A stretch of 25,761 bases of DNA from an uncultured Clostridium sp. (GTDB lineage: Bacteria; Bacillota; Clostridia; Lachnospirales; Lachnospiraceae): assembly GCA_900555045.1 (NCBI GenBank), contig USJW01000067.1:1-25761 (forward strand), given 5' to 3'. How positions within the stretch are numbered: position 1 is the stretch's first letter; each line of letters opens with the position of its first letter. Below, piece by piece: positions 15,507 through 22,942 of the stretch. The position numbers were made by a program, and so were the translations under genes. The notes under the pieces are model-generated. The model was not told the origin of the DNA, searched no databases, and saw only the letters and a list, made by a program, of their open reading frames with translations.

Positions 15507-15535
15507 GTTATATACTATATCTATGCAACTGTCAA
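15507..15535 (-). promoter_or_regulatory. Promoter of the riboswitch-CDF transcript
   Basis: On the minus strand, TTGACA (15535-15530), a 17-nt spacer and TATAAC (15512-15507) give a transcript start near 15500, about 50 nt before the aptamer. The 405-nt gap between the two minus-strand genes is thus filled by this promoter, the riboswitch and the terminator of the hydrolase gene. Confidence 0.75.
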
Positions 15536-15575
15536 GGCGATTGTGAAAAACAGCCTGCCGGGCTGGCGTCAGGGC

Positions 15576-15616
15576 AAAAAATACGCGGTACCCAGCCATA
15601 AAAGCCAGGTACCGCG
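15576..15616 (-). terminator. Rho-independent terminator of the MBL-fold hydrolase gene
   Basis: CGCGGTACC (15584-15592) and GGTACCGCG (15608-15616) form a perfect 9-bp stem. On the minus strand it is followed by TATTTTTTG, about 40 nt after the stop codon of the hydrolase. Confidence 0.85.
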
Positions 15617-15653
15617 CACTTAAACGAGGTCAGTCAGGACATTGCTTGCGGGC

Positions 15654-16457
15654 CTACAGATCGATAATCTCGCGGTCGTCGGGCACCAGCAGGTTCCCGT
15701 GATAGTATTCCTTCCCCTCGGCGGTGTAGCGCTCCTTGCGCCGGGAAATCTGTTTGTCCTCCGTGTGCCAAAGGACCAGGTTCGGGATGTGCAGCTCCTC
15801 GGCCAGCTCGGACGCCTCCTTGACCGTGCTGTGGTGCTTCTCGTAGGGCTGGAATTTGTCGCGGTCCTCGTAGAGGCAGAACGCCTCGTGCAGCAGCCAG
15901 TCGCTTCCCTCCACGTAGCGCAGACAGCCCGGGTTGTAGGGCTCGTCGCCCGCGCAGGTGAACTTCTTTTTGTTCTTCAGCACGGTGGTGAAGCCGAACT
16001 GCTTGGCCTTGGTGGACAGGATGTCGAAGAAGGTCACGTCGTAGTCCAGGATGTGCACGGTCTCCCCGTCCTCCACGGGCACCAGGAAGATTCTATCGCC
16101 GATCATCTTGTAAAATTTCCCCTGGATCGTCAGGCGGCAGAGCGTCTTGATCGTCTCCACCAGATCCGGGTGGCAGTAAATCTGCAAATCCCCCTCAAAG
16201 GTCCCCTTTTTCATGCCGGTGGCGATCATGCGCACCATCCAGATAATTCCCAGGATGTGGTCCGTGTGCTCATGAGTCACGAAAATGTGGTGGATGTGGT
16301 TTAAGTCCACCTTCATGTCGTCCAGAATCTTCAGGATGCCGTTTCCGCCGCCTGCGTCCACCATGAAGTACTCGTCCCCGTCCTTTAACGCGAAGCAGGT
16401 GTTGTAGCAGTTGGTTGCCTGGGCGTTTCCTGTTCCAAATACATAGAGCTGTTCCAT
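15654..16457 (-). CDS. MBL-fold metallo-hydrolase (RNase Z-like)
   Basis: This is a metallo-beta-lactamase-fold hydrolase with the zinc motif THEHTDH near residues 58-64. Further His and Asp residues (for example HEAF and HSTV in the second half) could complete a dinuclear site. The opening YVFGTGNAQATNCYNTCF resembles the RNase Z/ElaC branch, but no obvious tRNA-binding exosite is apparent, and the real substrate is unknown. The ATG at 16457 has GGAGGT 6 nt upstream. A longer in-frame start (16499) would translate through that site and a palindrome. It is 267 aa and cytoplasmic. It is flanked by its own terminator and an upstream palindrome, so it may be separately regulated from the signal peptidase gene. 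Confidence 0.82.
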   Translation of the reverse strand: MEQLYVFGTGNAQATNCYNTCFALKDGDEYFMVDAGGGNGILKILDDMKVDLNHIHHIFVTHEHTDHILGIIWMVRMIATGMKKGTFEGDLQIYCHPDLVETIKTLCRLTIQGKFYKMIGDRIFLVPVEDGETVHILDYDVTFFDILSTKAKQFGFTTVLKNKKKFTCAGDEPYNPGCLRYVEGSDWLLHEAFCLYEDRDKFQPYEKHHSTVKEASELAEELHIPNLVLWHTEDKQISRRKERYTAEGKEYYHGNLLVPDDREIIDL

Positions 16458-16472
16458 TCTTCTACCTCCGTT

Positions 16473-16496
16473 CTGAAAATCCCACGCGATTTTCAG
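16473..16496. promoter_or_regulatory. Perfect 9-bp inverted repeat upstream of MBL hydrolase RBS
   Basis: CTGAAAATC (16473-16481) and GATTTTCAG (16488-16496) are exact inverted copies with a 6-nt centre. The element ends about 5 nt before the GGAGGT of the minus-strand gene, so it could be a repressor operator or a leader hairpin limiting translation. It is not followed by a T-run. Confidence 0.5.
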
Positions 16497-16607
16497 CAAT
16501 TATGCGCGATATGATTAAGATCATGTTACTATATTTCGGGAAATCCCGCAAGCGTTTGTTTTGCGGTTGGGACCTCGTTGCGCCCTTGCGGTTGGCCCTT
16601 CCCCGCG

Positions 16608-17174
16608 CTAGGAAATCCGCCCGAACCTGGGATAGTACCGGAACAGAACCTTGGCGGATATCTTCTCCTTTGGCACATAGGGATCGGGCCACATCCGTGC
16701 GTCCGCGGAATCGTTACGGTTGTCCCCCAGCATCAGGTAGCAGCCCTCAGGGACCTCAAAGTGGTAATCCTTAGACTCCATGGGCTCCGGTAGGTAGGGC
16801 TCGTCAAGGGGCACGTCGGAGCCGTCTATGTAGACCTGGTTGTCACGGATTTCCACGGTCTCGCCCGGAAGCCCGATGACGCGCTTGACCAGCCGGGTCT
16901 CGTCCCGCCCGGGCTCTGCCTTGTGCTTAAAGATCACGATGTCGCCCCGCGCGGGCTCCCCGCCAAAGCGGTAGGAGAGCCGAAAGCCCAACAGGCGGTC
17001 ACCGATCATGATGGTGTTCTCCATCGAATCGGACGGAACGCGGGTGTTGGAGATGATGCAGGTATTTAGAAACAGGGCAATCGCGACGGCCGTCAAAAGC
17101 ACTTTGATCCATTCCAGCAATTCTTTTTTCCAACCGGTCATGCCGGCGGCGGAAGTATTTTCTTGATCTCTCAT
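16608..17174 (-). CDS. lepB: Signal peptidase I
   Basis: This membrane serine/lysine protease removes signal peptides from exported proteins. A single N-terminal anchor (about residues 22-41) precedes the catalytic Ser50 in PSDSMENT. The general-base Lys97 lies in RLVKRVIGLPGE, and the conserved GDNRNDSADAR segment is near 145-155. Length (188 aa) fits the Gram-positive type. Two adjacent ATGs (17177 and 17174) follow AAAGGAG; the second has the better spacing (7 nt). The gene is divergent from the FBPase gene. The neighbouring secreted NlpC/P60 enzymes and M23 protein could be served by it, but that is general, not specific. Confidence 0.93.
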   Translation of the reverse strand: MRDQENTSAAGMTGWKKELLEWIKVLLTAVAIALFLNTCIISNTRVPSDSMENTIMIGDRLLGFRLSYRFGGEPARGDIVIFKHKAEPGRDETRLVKRVIGLPGETVEIRDNQVYIDGSDVPLDEPYLPEPMESKDYHFEVPEGCYLMLGDNRNDSADARMWPDPYVPKEKISAKVLFRYYPRFGRIS

Positions 17175-17344
17175 CATAAAACTCCTTTGCAGTGGTATTT
17201 TCCATCTACCAGTGTACCACCCGGGGCGGCGCAAGTCCTTACCAAATTGTTAATACTCCATTTCGCTTTTTTTGCTGTTTTGGGCGCGGGACGGCGAAAA
17301 TGCCGGGGGGCAAACCGCCGGGGCTTACAGGTTTCTTAAATTGT

Positions 17345-17373
17345 TTGAAAACGGAATATTTTTATGGTAATAT
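17345..17373 (+). promoter_or_regulatory. Predicted promoter of the fbp operon
   Basis: TTGAAA (17345-17350), a 17-nt spacer and TAATAT (17368-17373) lie about 45 nt before the fbp ATG. Confidence 0.6.
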
Positions 17374-17418
17374 ATGTTTAACTGTATACGAATTATGGAA
17401 TAAAGGGAGGCGGAAGAA

Positions 17419-19356
17419 ATGAGGGATTTGGCGTATTTGAAGCTTCTGTCCAGAGAGTATCCCACGGTGAGATCGGCTACCAGCGAGATTATCAACCTGA
17501 TGGCAATCTGCGGGCTGCCCAAGGGGACGGAGTATTTCTTCAGCGACCTGCACGGGGAACATGAGGCATTTGTGCATCTGCTGCGCAGCTCGTCGGGTAT
17601 CATTCGCGAGAAAATCCGCGAGACCTTCGGACATTTGATTCCGGAGGAGGAGGAAGTGCAGCTGGCGAATCTGATCTATTATCCGGACCGCAATCTGGGA
17701 AAGATCCGCAAATCCGGGCATTACACGGAGGACTGGCAGAAGATCACCATCTACCGGCTGGTCCAGATCTGCAAGGAGGTGTCCTCCAAATACACCCGCT
17801 CCAAGGTCCGCAAGAAAATGCCGAAGGAGTTCGCCTATGTGATCGACGAGCTGCTGCACGTGGATTACAACGACGACAACAAGCGCGTTTACTACAGTGA
17901 GATCATCCACTCGATCATCGAGAACTCGGTGGCGGACAAGTTCATCATCGCGCTGTGCGAGCTGATCCAGAATCTGACCATCGATAATTTACATATCATC
18001 GGGGATATTTTTGACAGAGGTCCACGGGCCGACATTATTATGGAGGAGCTGATGCACTTCCACGACGTGGACATCCAGTGGGGGAACCATGACGTCTCCT
18101 GGATGGGCGCGGCCACGGGCAACCTGGCCTGCATCTGCAATGTGCTGCGCATCGCCATCAGCTACAACAGCTTCGACGTGCTGGAGGACGGCTACGGCAT
18201 CAACCTGCGCCCGCTGTCCATGTTCGCGGCCAAGGTGTACCAGGACGACCCCTGCGAGCGGTTCGTGCCCCACATTCTGGACGAGAACCTGTACGACGCC
18301 GTGGACCCGGGCCTGGCGGCCAAGATGCACAAGGCCATCGCGGTGATCCAGTTCAAGGTGGAGGGCGCCATCATCAAACGCCATCCGGAGTACAAGATGG
18401 ACGACCGCATCCTCTTGGAGGCCGTGGATTACGAGAAGGGGACTGTGACGGTGGACGGGAAGGAGTACCCGATGCTGGACACTCATTTCCCGACCGTGAA
18501 CCCCAAGAGCCCGCTGGAGCTGACCAAGGGCGAGAAGGAGCTGCTGCGCACGCTTCAGACCTCCTTCAAGCACAGCGATCTGCTCCACAAGCATGTGAAA
18601 TTCCTGTATTCCCACGGCGGAATCTACAAGTGCTACAACTCCAACCTGCTCTACCACGGCTGTATCCCCATGAATGAGGACGGGACGTTTGACAGCGTGA
18701 TGGCGGGCAACGCCATCTATTCCGGCAGGAGTCTGATGGATTATTTCAACTATCAGGTCCAGAACGCATATTTTATGCCTGAGGGGTCGGTGGAGAAGCA
18801 GTGGGCCATGGATTTGATGTGGTATCTCTGGTGCGGCTCCAAATCACCGGTGTTCGGCAAGAATAAAATGACCACCTTTGAGCATTATTTTATTGCGGAC
18901 AAGAGCACCCACAAGGAGGTGCTAAACCCCTACTACAAGCTCAGCGTCAAGGAGGAGTGCTGCGACCGGATTTTAGCGGAATTCGATCTTCCCGCCAAGG
19001 GCTCCCACATCATCAACGGCCATGTGCCGGTAAAAATGAAGGACGGGGAGACGCCCATCAAGGCGGGCGGAAAGCTGTTCATCATCGACGGCGGACTCTC
19101 CAAGGCCTACCAGGCCACCACGGGGATCGCCGGCTACACGCTGATCTACAATTCAAGGCACTTAGCCCTGGCGGAGCACATGCCTTTTGATCCGAAAAAA
19201 GAGAGCACGCCAAAAGTGACGGTGGTGGAGAAGATGCAGAGCCGCGTCATGGTGGCGGACACGGACAAGGGCAGAGAGCTGGCGGGACAGATCGCCGATT
19301 TAAAAGAACTGGTAGCGGCCTACCGGGAGGGCACGCTGAAAGAAAGGGTAGAATAA
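17419..19356 (+). CDS. fbp: Fructose-1,6-bisphosphatase class III
   Basis: This enzyme hydrolyses fructose 1,6-bisphosphate to fructose 6-phosphate in gluconeogenesis. It belongs to the Firmicutes class III type built on a calcineurin-like metallophosphatase fold. Metal-binding motifs are SDLHGEHE (Asp43, His45, His48), GDIFDRGPR near 195-203, and GNHD near 222-225, with a later INGHVPVK near 530. The length (645 aa) is normal for the class. GGGAGGCGG precedes the ATG. The next gene begins at the base directly after its stop codon, so the two are co-translated. Its neighbours do not explain regulation. Confidence 0.95.
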   Translation: MRDLAYLKLLSREYPTVRSATSEIINLMAICGLPKGTEYFFSDLHGEHEAFVHLLRSSSGIIREKIRETFGHLIPEEEEVQLANLIYYPDRNLGKIRKSGHYTEDWQKITIYRLVQICKEVSSKYTRSKVRKKMPKEFAYVIDELLHVDYNDDNKRVYYSEIIHSIIENSVADKFIIALCELIQNLTIDNLHIIGDIFDRGPRADIIMEELMHFHDVDIQWGNHDVSWMGAATGNLACICNVLRIAISYNSFDVLEDGYGINLRPLSMFAAKVYQDDPCERFVPHILDENLYDAVDPGLAAKMHKAIAVIQFKVEGAIIKRHPEYKMDDRILLEAVDYEKGTVTVDGKEYPMLDTHFPTVNPKSPLELTKGEKELLRTLQTSFKHSDLLHKHVKFLYSHGGIYKCYNSNLLYHGCIPMNEDGTFDSVMAGNAIYSGRSLMDYFNYQVQNAYFMPEGSVEKQWAMDLMWYLWCGSKSPVFGKNKMTTFEHYFIADKSTHKEVLNPYYKLSVKEECCDRILAEFDLPAKGSHIINGHVPVKMKDGETPIKAGGKLFIIDGGLSKAYQATTGIAGYTLIYNSRHLALAEHMPFDPKKESTPKVTVVEKMQSRVMVADTDKGRELAGQIADLKELVAAYREGTLKERVE

Positions 19357-19866
19357 ATGACCAAGACGGAATTCTTGCAGATTCTCCGTGAGGAGTTGGA
19401 CGGGCGCGTGCCCTATTCCGTGATTCAGGAGAATCTGAGCTACTACAACAACTACATCGACGGGGAGATGGCGAAAGGCGCCGCTGAGTCCCAGGTGATC
19501 GACGATCTGGGCGGTCCCAGGCTGATCGCCCGGACCATCGTGGACGCCACCCTCGACACCGAGGACCGCCCGGACGGCTTCCAGTCCTACGGCGGCCGCG
19601 AGGAGTACAGCGCGGGCGCAGGCCAGAGCGGCCGGGCCTCGCAGCAGCGGGCCGAGGAGGCGGATCCCAACCGGTCGGTGCACTACGTGGATTTCAGCAA
19701 GTGGTATGTGCGCCTGCTCACCGGGCTGATCGTGTTCGCGGTGGTGATTCTGCTGATCACGGTTGTGGCCAGCATACTGGGCCTGGCCGGATGGATCGTG
19801 TCCGTCATCTGGCCCGTACTTCTGGTGCTGCTGGTGATTCGGTTTATGAAAGGGCCCAGGGAGTAG
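19357..19866 (+). CDS. HAAS/DUF1700-type membrane protein
   Basis: This 169-residue protein has an N-terminal helical domain (about 1-60) with the pattern of HAAS/DUF1700 proteins: TKTEFLQILREELDG, the YYNNYIDGEM segment, and DDLGGPRLIART. A polar Gly/Glu/Ala-rich linker (60-105) leads to two hydrophobic segments (about 112-134 and 138-160). Members are usually partners of PadR-type regulators or anti-sigma-like sensors, but no PadR gene is adjacent here. The ATG follows the fbp stop codon with zero spacing, and AAAGGG lies inside the end of fbp. Its molecular function is unknown. Confidence 0.75.
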   Translation: MTKTEFLQILREELDGRVPYSVIQENLSYYNNYIDGEMAKGAAESQVIDDLGGPRLIARTIVDATLDTEDRPDGFQSYGGREEYSAGAGQSGRASQQRAEEADPNRSVHYVDFSKWYVRLLTGLIVFAVVILLITVVASILGLAGWIVSVIWPVLLVLLVIRFMKGPRE

Positions 19867-19900
19867 GCTGCTGGGATTGGGACTATAGAAGGTTGAAAAT

Positions 19901-19952
19901 AAAAAGGCAGGGTTCGTGTCCGCATGGGGCGGATAGGGACCCTGTCTTTTTG
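19901..19952. terminator. Bidirectional rho-independent terminator
   Basis: GGCAGGGT pairs with ACCCTGTC around an inner TCCGC/GCGGA stem. TTTTT follows on the plus strand and TTTTTATTTT on the minus strand. It ends both the fbp operon and the convergent LacI/isomerase operon. Confidence 0.85.
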
Positions 19953-20006
19953 AATGTAATGGAGAGGTGGGACGGTGCGCGCAAAAGGCCTGCTGAGTTC
20001 CGGCTG

Positions 20007-20840
20007 TCAGCGCATCAACCCTGTGTAATCCAGCTGCCTGCGGATTCCGGCCAGATACCGGCTGGAGAACGCGATGTCCTCGGCCAGGGAGCGGTACACG
20101 TTCCCCTCGATGGTGACCGTGCCGTCGTAGCCCAGGCCCAGGAGCAGCCGGAAGAGCTCCGCAAAGTCGAGGCGCCCGATCCCAGGAAAGTGCCGGTTGT
20201 TGTCGGAGATGTGCAGGTTATGAAAGTGCGGGAGGAACCGGGCCAGCGCCCCGGCCATGCTGGCCTCCTCGATGTTCATGTGGTAGGTGTCGGGCAATAC
20301 ATAGACGGGGTGCGCCAGATCGAGGGTGAGCGCTTCGCCCTCCGCCAGGGTGTTGACCGAGAGCGCCTCATAGTGGTTGGTGGCCTCCAAGTAGAGGGGA
20401 GCAGCCGCCGTTTTACCGGACCGGTCCAGCTCCTCGAGGGAGGTGCGCAGCCTGCGGGCGGCCTCCTCCTTTACGCCGGACGGACCGCCCTTGATGAAGC
20501 CGCAGATCACCCCGGCGCCAAATTTTGCCGCGCAGTCCAGCATCTCCTCTAAGGCGGCCACGCTTCTTTTGCGGACGTCCTCGTCCGGGCTGCTGAGGGA
20601 GAGGCCGTGCCGGTTTGCGTACGCGCCGGACGCGATCATGGTCAGGCGCAGGCCGTGCCGGTCTAAGAGTTCCATAAGCTGGTCCGCGTAGCGGTCGGAA
20701 AACTCCGGCATATTGAGCTCGATGCCATAGTAGCCCGCCTCCTTTAGCTGCGTGAGGACAGCCGAAAACTCCGGCGCGTCCAGTGAGGGCGGCGCTGCCA
20801 GCTGGATGCAGAGCGGGAATGGGTAGGTGTCGGATTTCAT
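20007..20840 (-). CDS. Sugar phosphate isomerase/epimerase-like TIM-barrel enzyme
   Basis: This belongs to the xylose-isomerase-like TIM-barrel family (AP endonuclease 2 superfamily), which epimerises or isomerises sugars with one divalent metal. The four expected ligands are visible in order: Glu in YLEATN, Asp in PDTYHMNIEE, His in NLHISDNNRH, and Glu in VTIEGN. The DTxH motif and the HISD segment are typical of tagatose-3-epimerase, hydroxypyruvate isomerase and IolE-type enzymes. It is 277 aa, cytoplasmic, with GGAGGG before the ATG. It lies 24 nt after the LacI regulator, so the two are one operon. With the divergent RpiB-like isomerase it probably processes one sugar. The exact substrate is not evident. 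Confidence 0.85.
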   Translation of the reverse strand: MKSDTYPFPLCIQLAAPPSLDAPEFSAVLTQLKEAGYYGIELNMPEFSDRYADQLMELLDRHGLRLTMIASGAYANRHGLSLSSPDEDVRKRSVAALEEMLDCAAKFGAGVICGFIKGGPSGVKEEAARRLRTSLEELDRSGKTAAAPLYLEATNHYEALSVNTLAEGEALTLDLAHPVYVLPDTYHMNIEEASMAGALARFLPHFHNLHISDNNRHFPGIGRLDFAELFRLLLGLGYDGTVTIEGNVYRSLAEDIAFSSRYLAGIRRQLDYTGLMR

Positions 20841-20864
20841 GGTTTGTCCCTCCTCGTCTTTCTA

Positions 20865-21929
20865 TTAAAATGCAGAATTCTCGATCAGATAGTCTCTGAA
20901 GTTGTGTTTCATGACAATTCCCAGTTTTACATACTGTACCTCGCGTTCCAACGGCTGGCCGCTCAAGTATCCGCAGAGCATCCGGATTGCGCCCTGGACC
21001 TGGAGCTCCGGGGCCTGCCAGATGGTGGCGGCGACCACGCCGCTGTTTAGGAACGGCTCCAGCTCCTCGAAAATGTCGCTGGCGATGGCGGCGACCTGGC
21101 CCGCGCGGCCGGTGCGCACCAGCGCGCTGCACATGGACAGAACGTTGGAGGCACTGTTGCAGTAGATTCCCACGATGTCCGGGTGGTTGTTGAGCTCCTG
21201 GACGAGGGTGTCCTCCAGGGACAGCTCGCCGCACTCGTTCCCGATGTTGAGGACCGCCAGGTCCGGGCGGCTCTCGGCGATGCAGCTGCAGAATCCGTAG
21301 GTGTTGTCCCTGAGCAGCTTCAGCCGGATGTTTCCGCTCATCAGGATCACGCGCCCCCGGCGGGGAACCAGCTTCGCGAGGAGCTCGGCTGCCAGCCGCC
21401 CGGTCTGTCTCCCGGAGGCGCGCACGCAGCCAATCCGGCAGGAATCCACCGCGTCGGAGTCCACCGTGACCACCGGGATTCCACGCTCTTTTAGCCGTAG
21501 AAAATAGGGGTTTAGCGCGCTGTCGTCCCAGCAGTAGGTGATGACGCCGTGGATGTCCTCCCTGGTGAGCAGCTCCTCAAAGATGGGGATCTGGGTGTCG
21601 CTGGTCCGGCCGCAGGGGAAGCGCACCAGCCGGGCGTTGTTGTCGGCCAGCTCCTTTTGGGCACGCTCCACGCCCTCCCACATTTTCCGGAAGAACTGGT
21701 CGCAGTCCCGGGGAAGCTGCGGCAGCACCACCGCGATGTTTATCACGCCCCGCTTTAAGCGGGAGGCGGTGGAGTTGACCGTGTAATTCAGCTCCCGGGT
21801 GATGGAGAGAATGCGCTGGCGGGTGGCCTCGCTGACTCCGGGCTTGTTGTAGATGGCCTTGTGCACCGTCGGGAGGGAGACCCCGGCGAGGGCGGCGATG
21901 TCTTTGATTGTGGGGGTGGAGTGTTTCAT
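20865..21929 (-). CDS. LacI-family transcriptional regulator
   Basis: The N-terminal LacI helix-turn-helix (residues 7-30, TIKDIAALAGVSLPTVHKAI) and hinge (NYTVNSTASRLKRG, near 47-60) precede a periplasmic-binding-type effector domain, suggesting a sugar or sugar-derived effector. The ATG at 21929 is chosen because GAGGT lies 6 nt upstream and it begins exactly at the family's usual N-terminus; the long upstream extension would cover the promoter. It is 354 aa. It precedes the epimerase in one operon and is divergent from the RpiB-like gene. Two matching palindromes with a central CG sit in the promoter region, one over its own -10, so autorepression and control of both arms are likely. Confidence 0.9.
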   Translation of the reverse strand: MKHSTPTIKDIAALAGVSLPTVHKAIYNKPGVSEATRQRILSITRELNYTVNSTASRLKRGVINIAVVLPQLPRDCDQFFRKMWEGVERAQKELADNNARLVRFPCGRTSDTQIPIFEELLTREDIHGVITYCWDDSALNPYFLRLKERGIPVVTVDSDAVDSCRIGCVRASGRQTGRLAAELLAKLVPRRGRVILMSGNIRLKLLRDNTYGFCSCIAESRPDLAVLNIGNECGELSLEDTLVQELNNHPDIVGIYCNSASNVLSMCSALVRTGRAGQVAAIASDIFEELEPFLNSGVVAATIWQAPELQVQGAIRMLCGYLSGQPLEREVQYVKLGIVMKHNFRDYLIENSAF

Positions 21930-21974
21930 GGGGATACCTCGGTCTTTGTGATTTTGTGGGATCATGTTAATGAT

Positions 21975-22003
21975 ATGATAAACGATTATTCTCCGGAATG
22001 CAA
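21975..22003 (-). promoter_or_regulatory. LacI/epimerase promoter with overlapping operator
   Basis: On the minus strand, TTGCAT (22003-21998), a 17-nt spacer and TATCAT (21980-21975) form a promoter. The near-palindrome ATAAACGATTAT (21978-21989) overlaps the -10 and matches the palindrome beside the divergent promoter at 10 of 12 positions. Confidence 0.55.
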
Positions 22004-22096
22004 CAGAAGAAACGGAGATTTGAACGGATTGAGAAGAGATATGCACAAAAGGTTGGCGGGATAATGGGAGGTATATGGATAAAATAGTGTAAAATA

Positions 22097-22125
22097 TTGA
22101 CAAAATGGCTGCTGGTTGGTATGCT
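22097..22125 (+). promoter_or_regulatory. Promoter of the RpiB-like gene
   Basis: TTGACA (22097-22102), a 17-nt spacer and TATGCT (22120-22125) place the transcript start near 22132. Confidence 0.6.
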
Positions 22126-22141
22126 TATACAAGAAAATAAG

Positions 22142-22151
22142 TAAACGTTTA
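22142..22151. promoter_or_regulatory. Putative LacI-family operator
   Basis: TAAACGTTTA is a perfect 10-bp palindrome with the central CG typical of LacI-family sites. It lies about 10 nt after the predicted transcript start of the RpiB-like gene, a position suited to repression. Confidence 0.5.
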
Positions 22152-22225
22152 TCCTGCGAAACTGACGGCCGCCGTCCTGCACTTCGGCAGTCGGATCGCA
22201 GCGGATAAAAAGAGGAGTGTTCATT

Positions 22226-22705
22226 ATGAGAGTGGGAATTGCGTGTGAGTCTTCCTCCTTCTTGCTGAAGGAGGCCGTAAAAAAACATATCGCGGAGCTG
22301 GGCTATGAGGTGGTGGACGTGGGCCAGAGGACGCCGGAGGAGAACGTGCTGTACTATGAAGCCGCGCAGCGGCTCGCCGGGCTGATTCAGAGCGGCGAGT
22401 GCGAGCGGGGGATTGTGATGTGCGGGACCGGAGCGGGGGTCAGCATGATCGCCAACAAATTTAAGGGTGTGTACTGTGTGGCCTGCGAGAGCGTGTTTAC
22501 CGCGGAAAAAATCTCGCTGATCAACAATGCCAACGTCCTGGCTATGGGCGGCCGCGTGGTCAGCTGGGATATGGGCTGTGAGATGGCGGAGAAGTTCCTG
22601 GCCGGAAAATGGTGCGACGGGTTCGCCGAGCAGCGCCGATTAAACAATGAGAAGGGGTACGAGGTGCTGCGGGCGATTGAGCAGGGGCAGATGGGGATTT
22701 CATGA
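22226..22705 (+). CDS. RpiB/LacAB-family sugar-phosphate isomerase, non-canonical
   Basis: This small (159 aa) isomerase has the family signature MCGTGAGVSMIANKFKG with the catalytic Cys66 and Thr68, and the NANVLAMGGR segment near 101-110. Two residues usual in ribose-5-phosphate isomerase B are changed. The N-terminal Asp-His pair is Glu8-Ser9 (ACESSS), and the ring-opening His of 'HNDAN' is Ile99 (INNAN). This argues against plain RpiB and suggests another, perhaps acyclic, sugar phosphate as in tetrulose-phosphate isomerases. AGAGGAG (22211-22217) sets the ATG at 22226. It is divergent from the LacI/epimerase operon and probably acts with the epimerase. Confidence 0.85.
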   Translation: MRVGIACESSSFLLKEAVKKHIAELGYEVVDVGQRTPEENVLYYEAAQRLAGLIQSGECERGIVMCGTGAGVSMIANKFKGVYCVACESVFTAEKISLINNANVLAMGGRVVSWDMGCEMAEKFLAGKWCDGFAEQRRLNNEKGYEVLRAIEQGQMGIS

Positions 22706-22822
22706 GAGGTGTTTAATCGGGAAGCGGAGACTTGGGGAGCGGATTCTTAGGAAGGGGGTTCCGGGGAAGTGGATTCCCGGAAACCACAAAATTGTATAAA
22801 ACTGGAAATAACTTGAATAAAC

Positions 22823-22851
22823 TTGACAAATCTGTGAAAAAGAAATATACT
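22823..22851 (+). promoter_or_regulatory. Strong promoter of first NlpC/P60 gene
   Basis: TTGACA (22823-22828), a 17-nt spacer and TATACT (22846-22851) nearly match consensus. Upstream, TTCCGGG (22759-22765) and CCCGGAA (22776-22782) form a hairpin without a T-run, possibly the end of the RpiB-like transcript. Confidence 0.7.
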
Positions 22852-22863
22852 GTACTTAATAAA

Positions 22864-22880
22864 TGTAACATTTACGTAAT
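22864..22880 (+). promoter_or_regulatory. WalR(YycF)-like direct repeat, first hydrolase gene
   Basis: TGTAAC-N5-CGTAAT resembles the WalR consensus TGTWAH-N5-TGTWAH with one changed base. It lies just after the predicted transcript start. The same element is found at the same place before the paralogous gene. Confidence 0.5.
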
Positions 22881-22942
22881 ATATTTCATAAAATTGTAAT
22901 TGAAATAATACAGAAAAGTCTTTTTTGCGAGGTGCGTCGGGT

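Noticed and set aside
15324..15623. Small plus-strand open frames over the riboswitch region
   Set aside because: The stretch is explained on the minus strand by the promoter, aptamer and terminator; the peptides have no ribosome sites or recognisable features.
17193..17221. GTGGTA...TACCAC inverted repeat upstream of signal peptidase I
   Set aside because: Only 6-bp arms with a long centre; too weak to claim as an operator.
21930..22103. 58-residue N-terminal extension of the LacI regulator
   Set aside because: It spans the promoter and operator, and LacI proteins begin at the helix-turn-helix, as does the ATG at 21929 with its own ribosome site.
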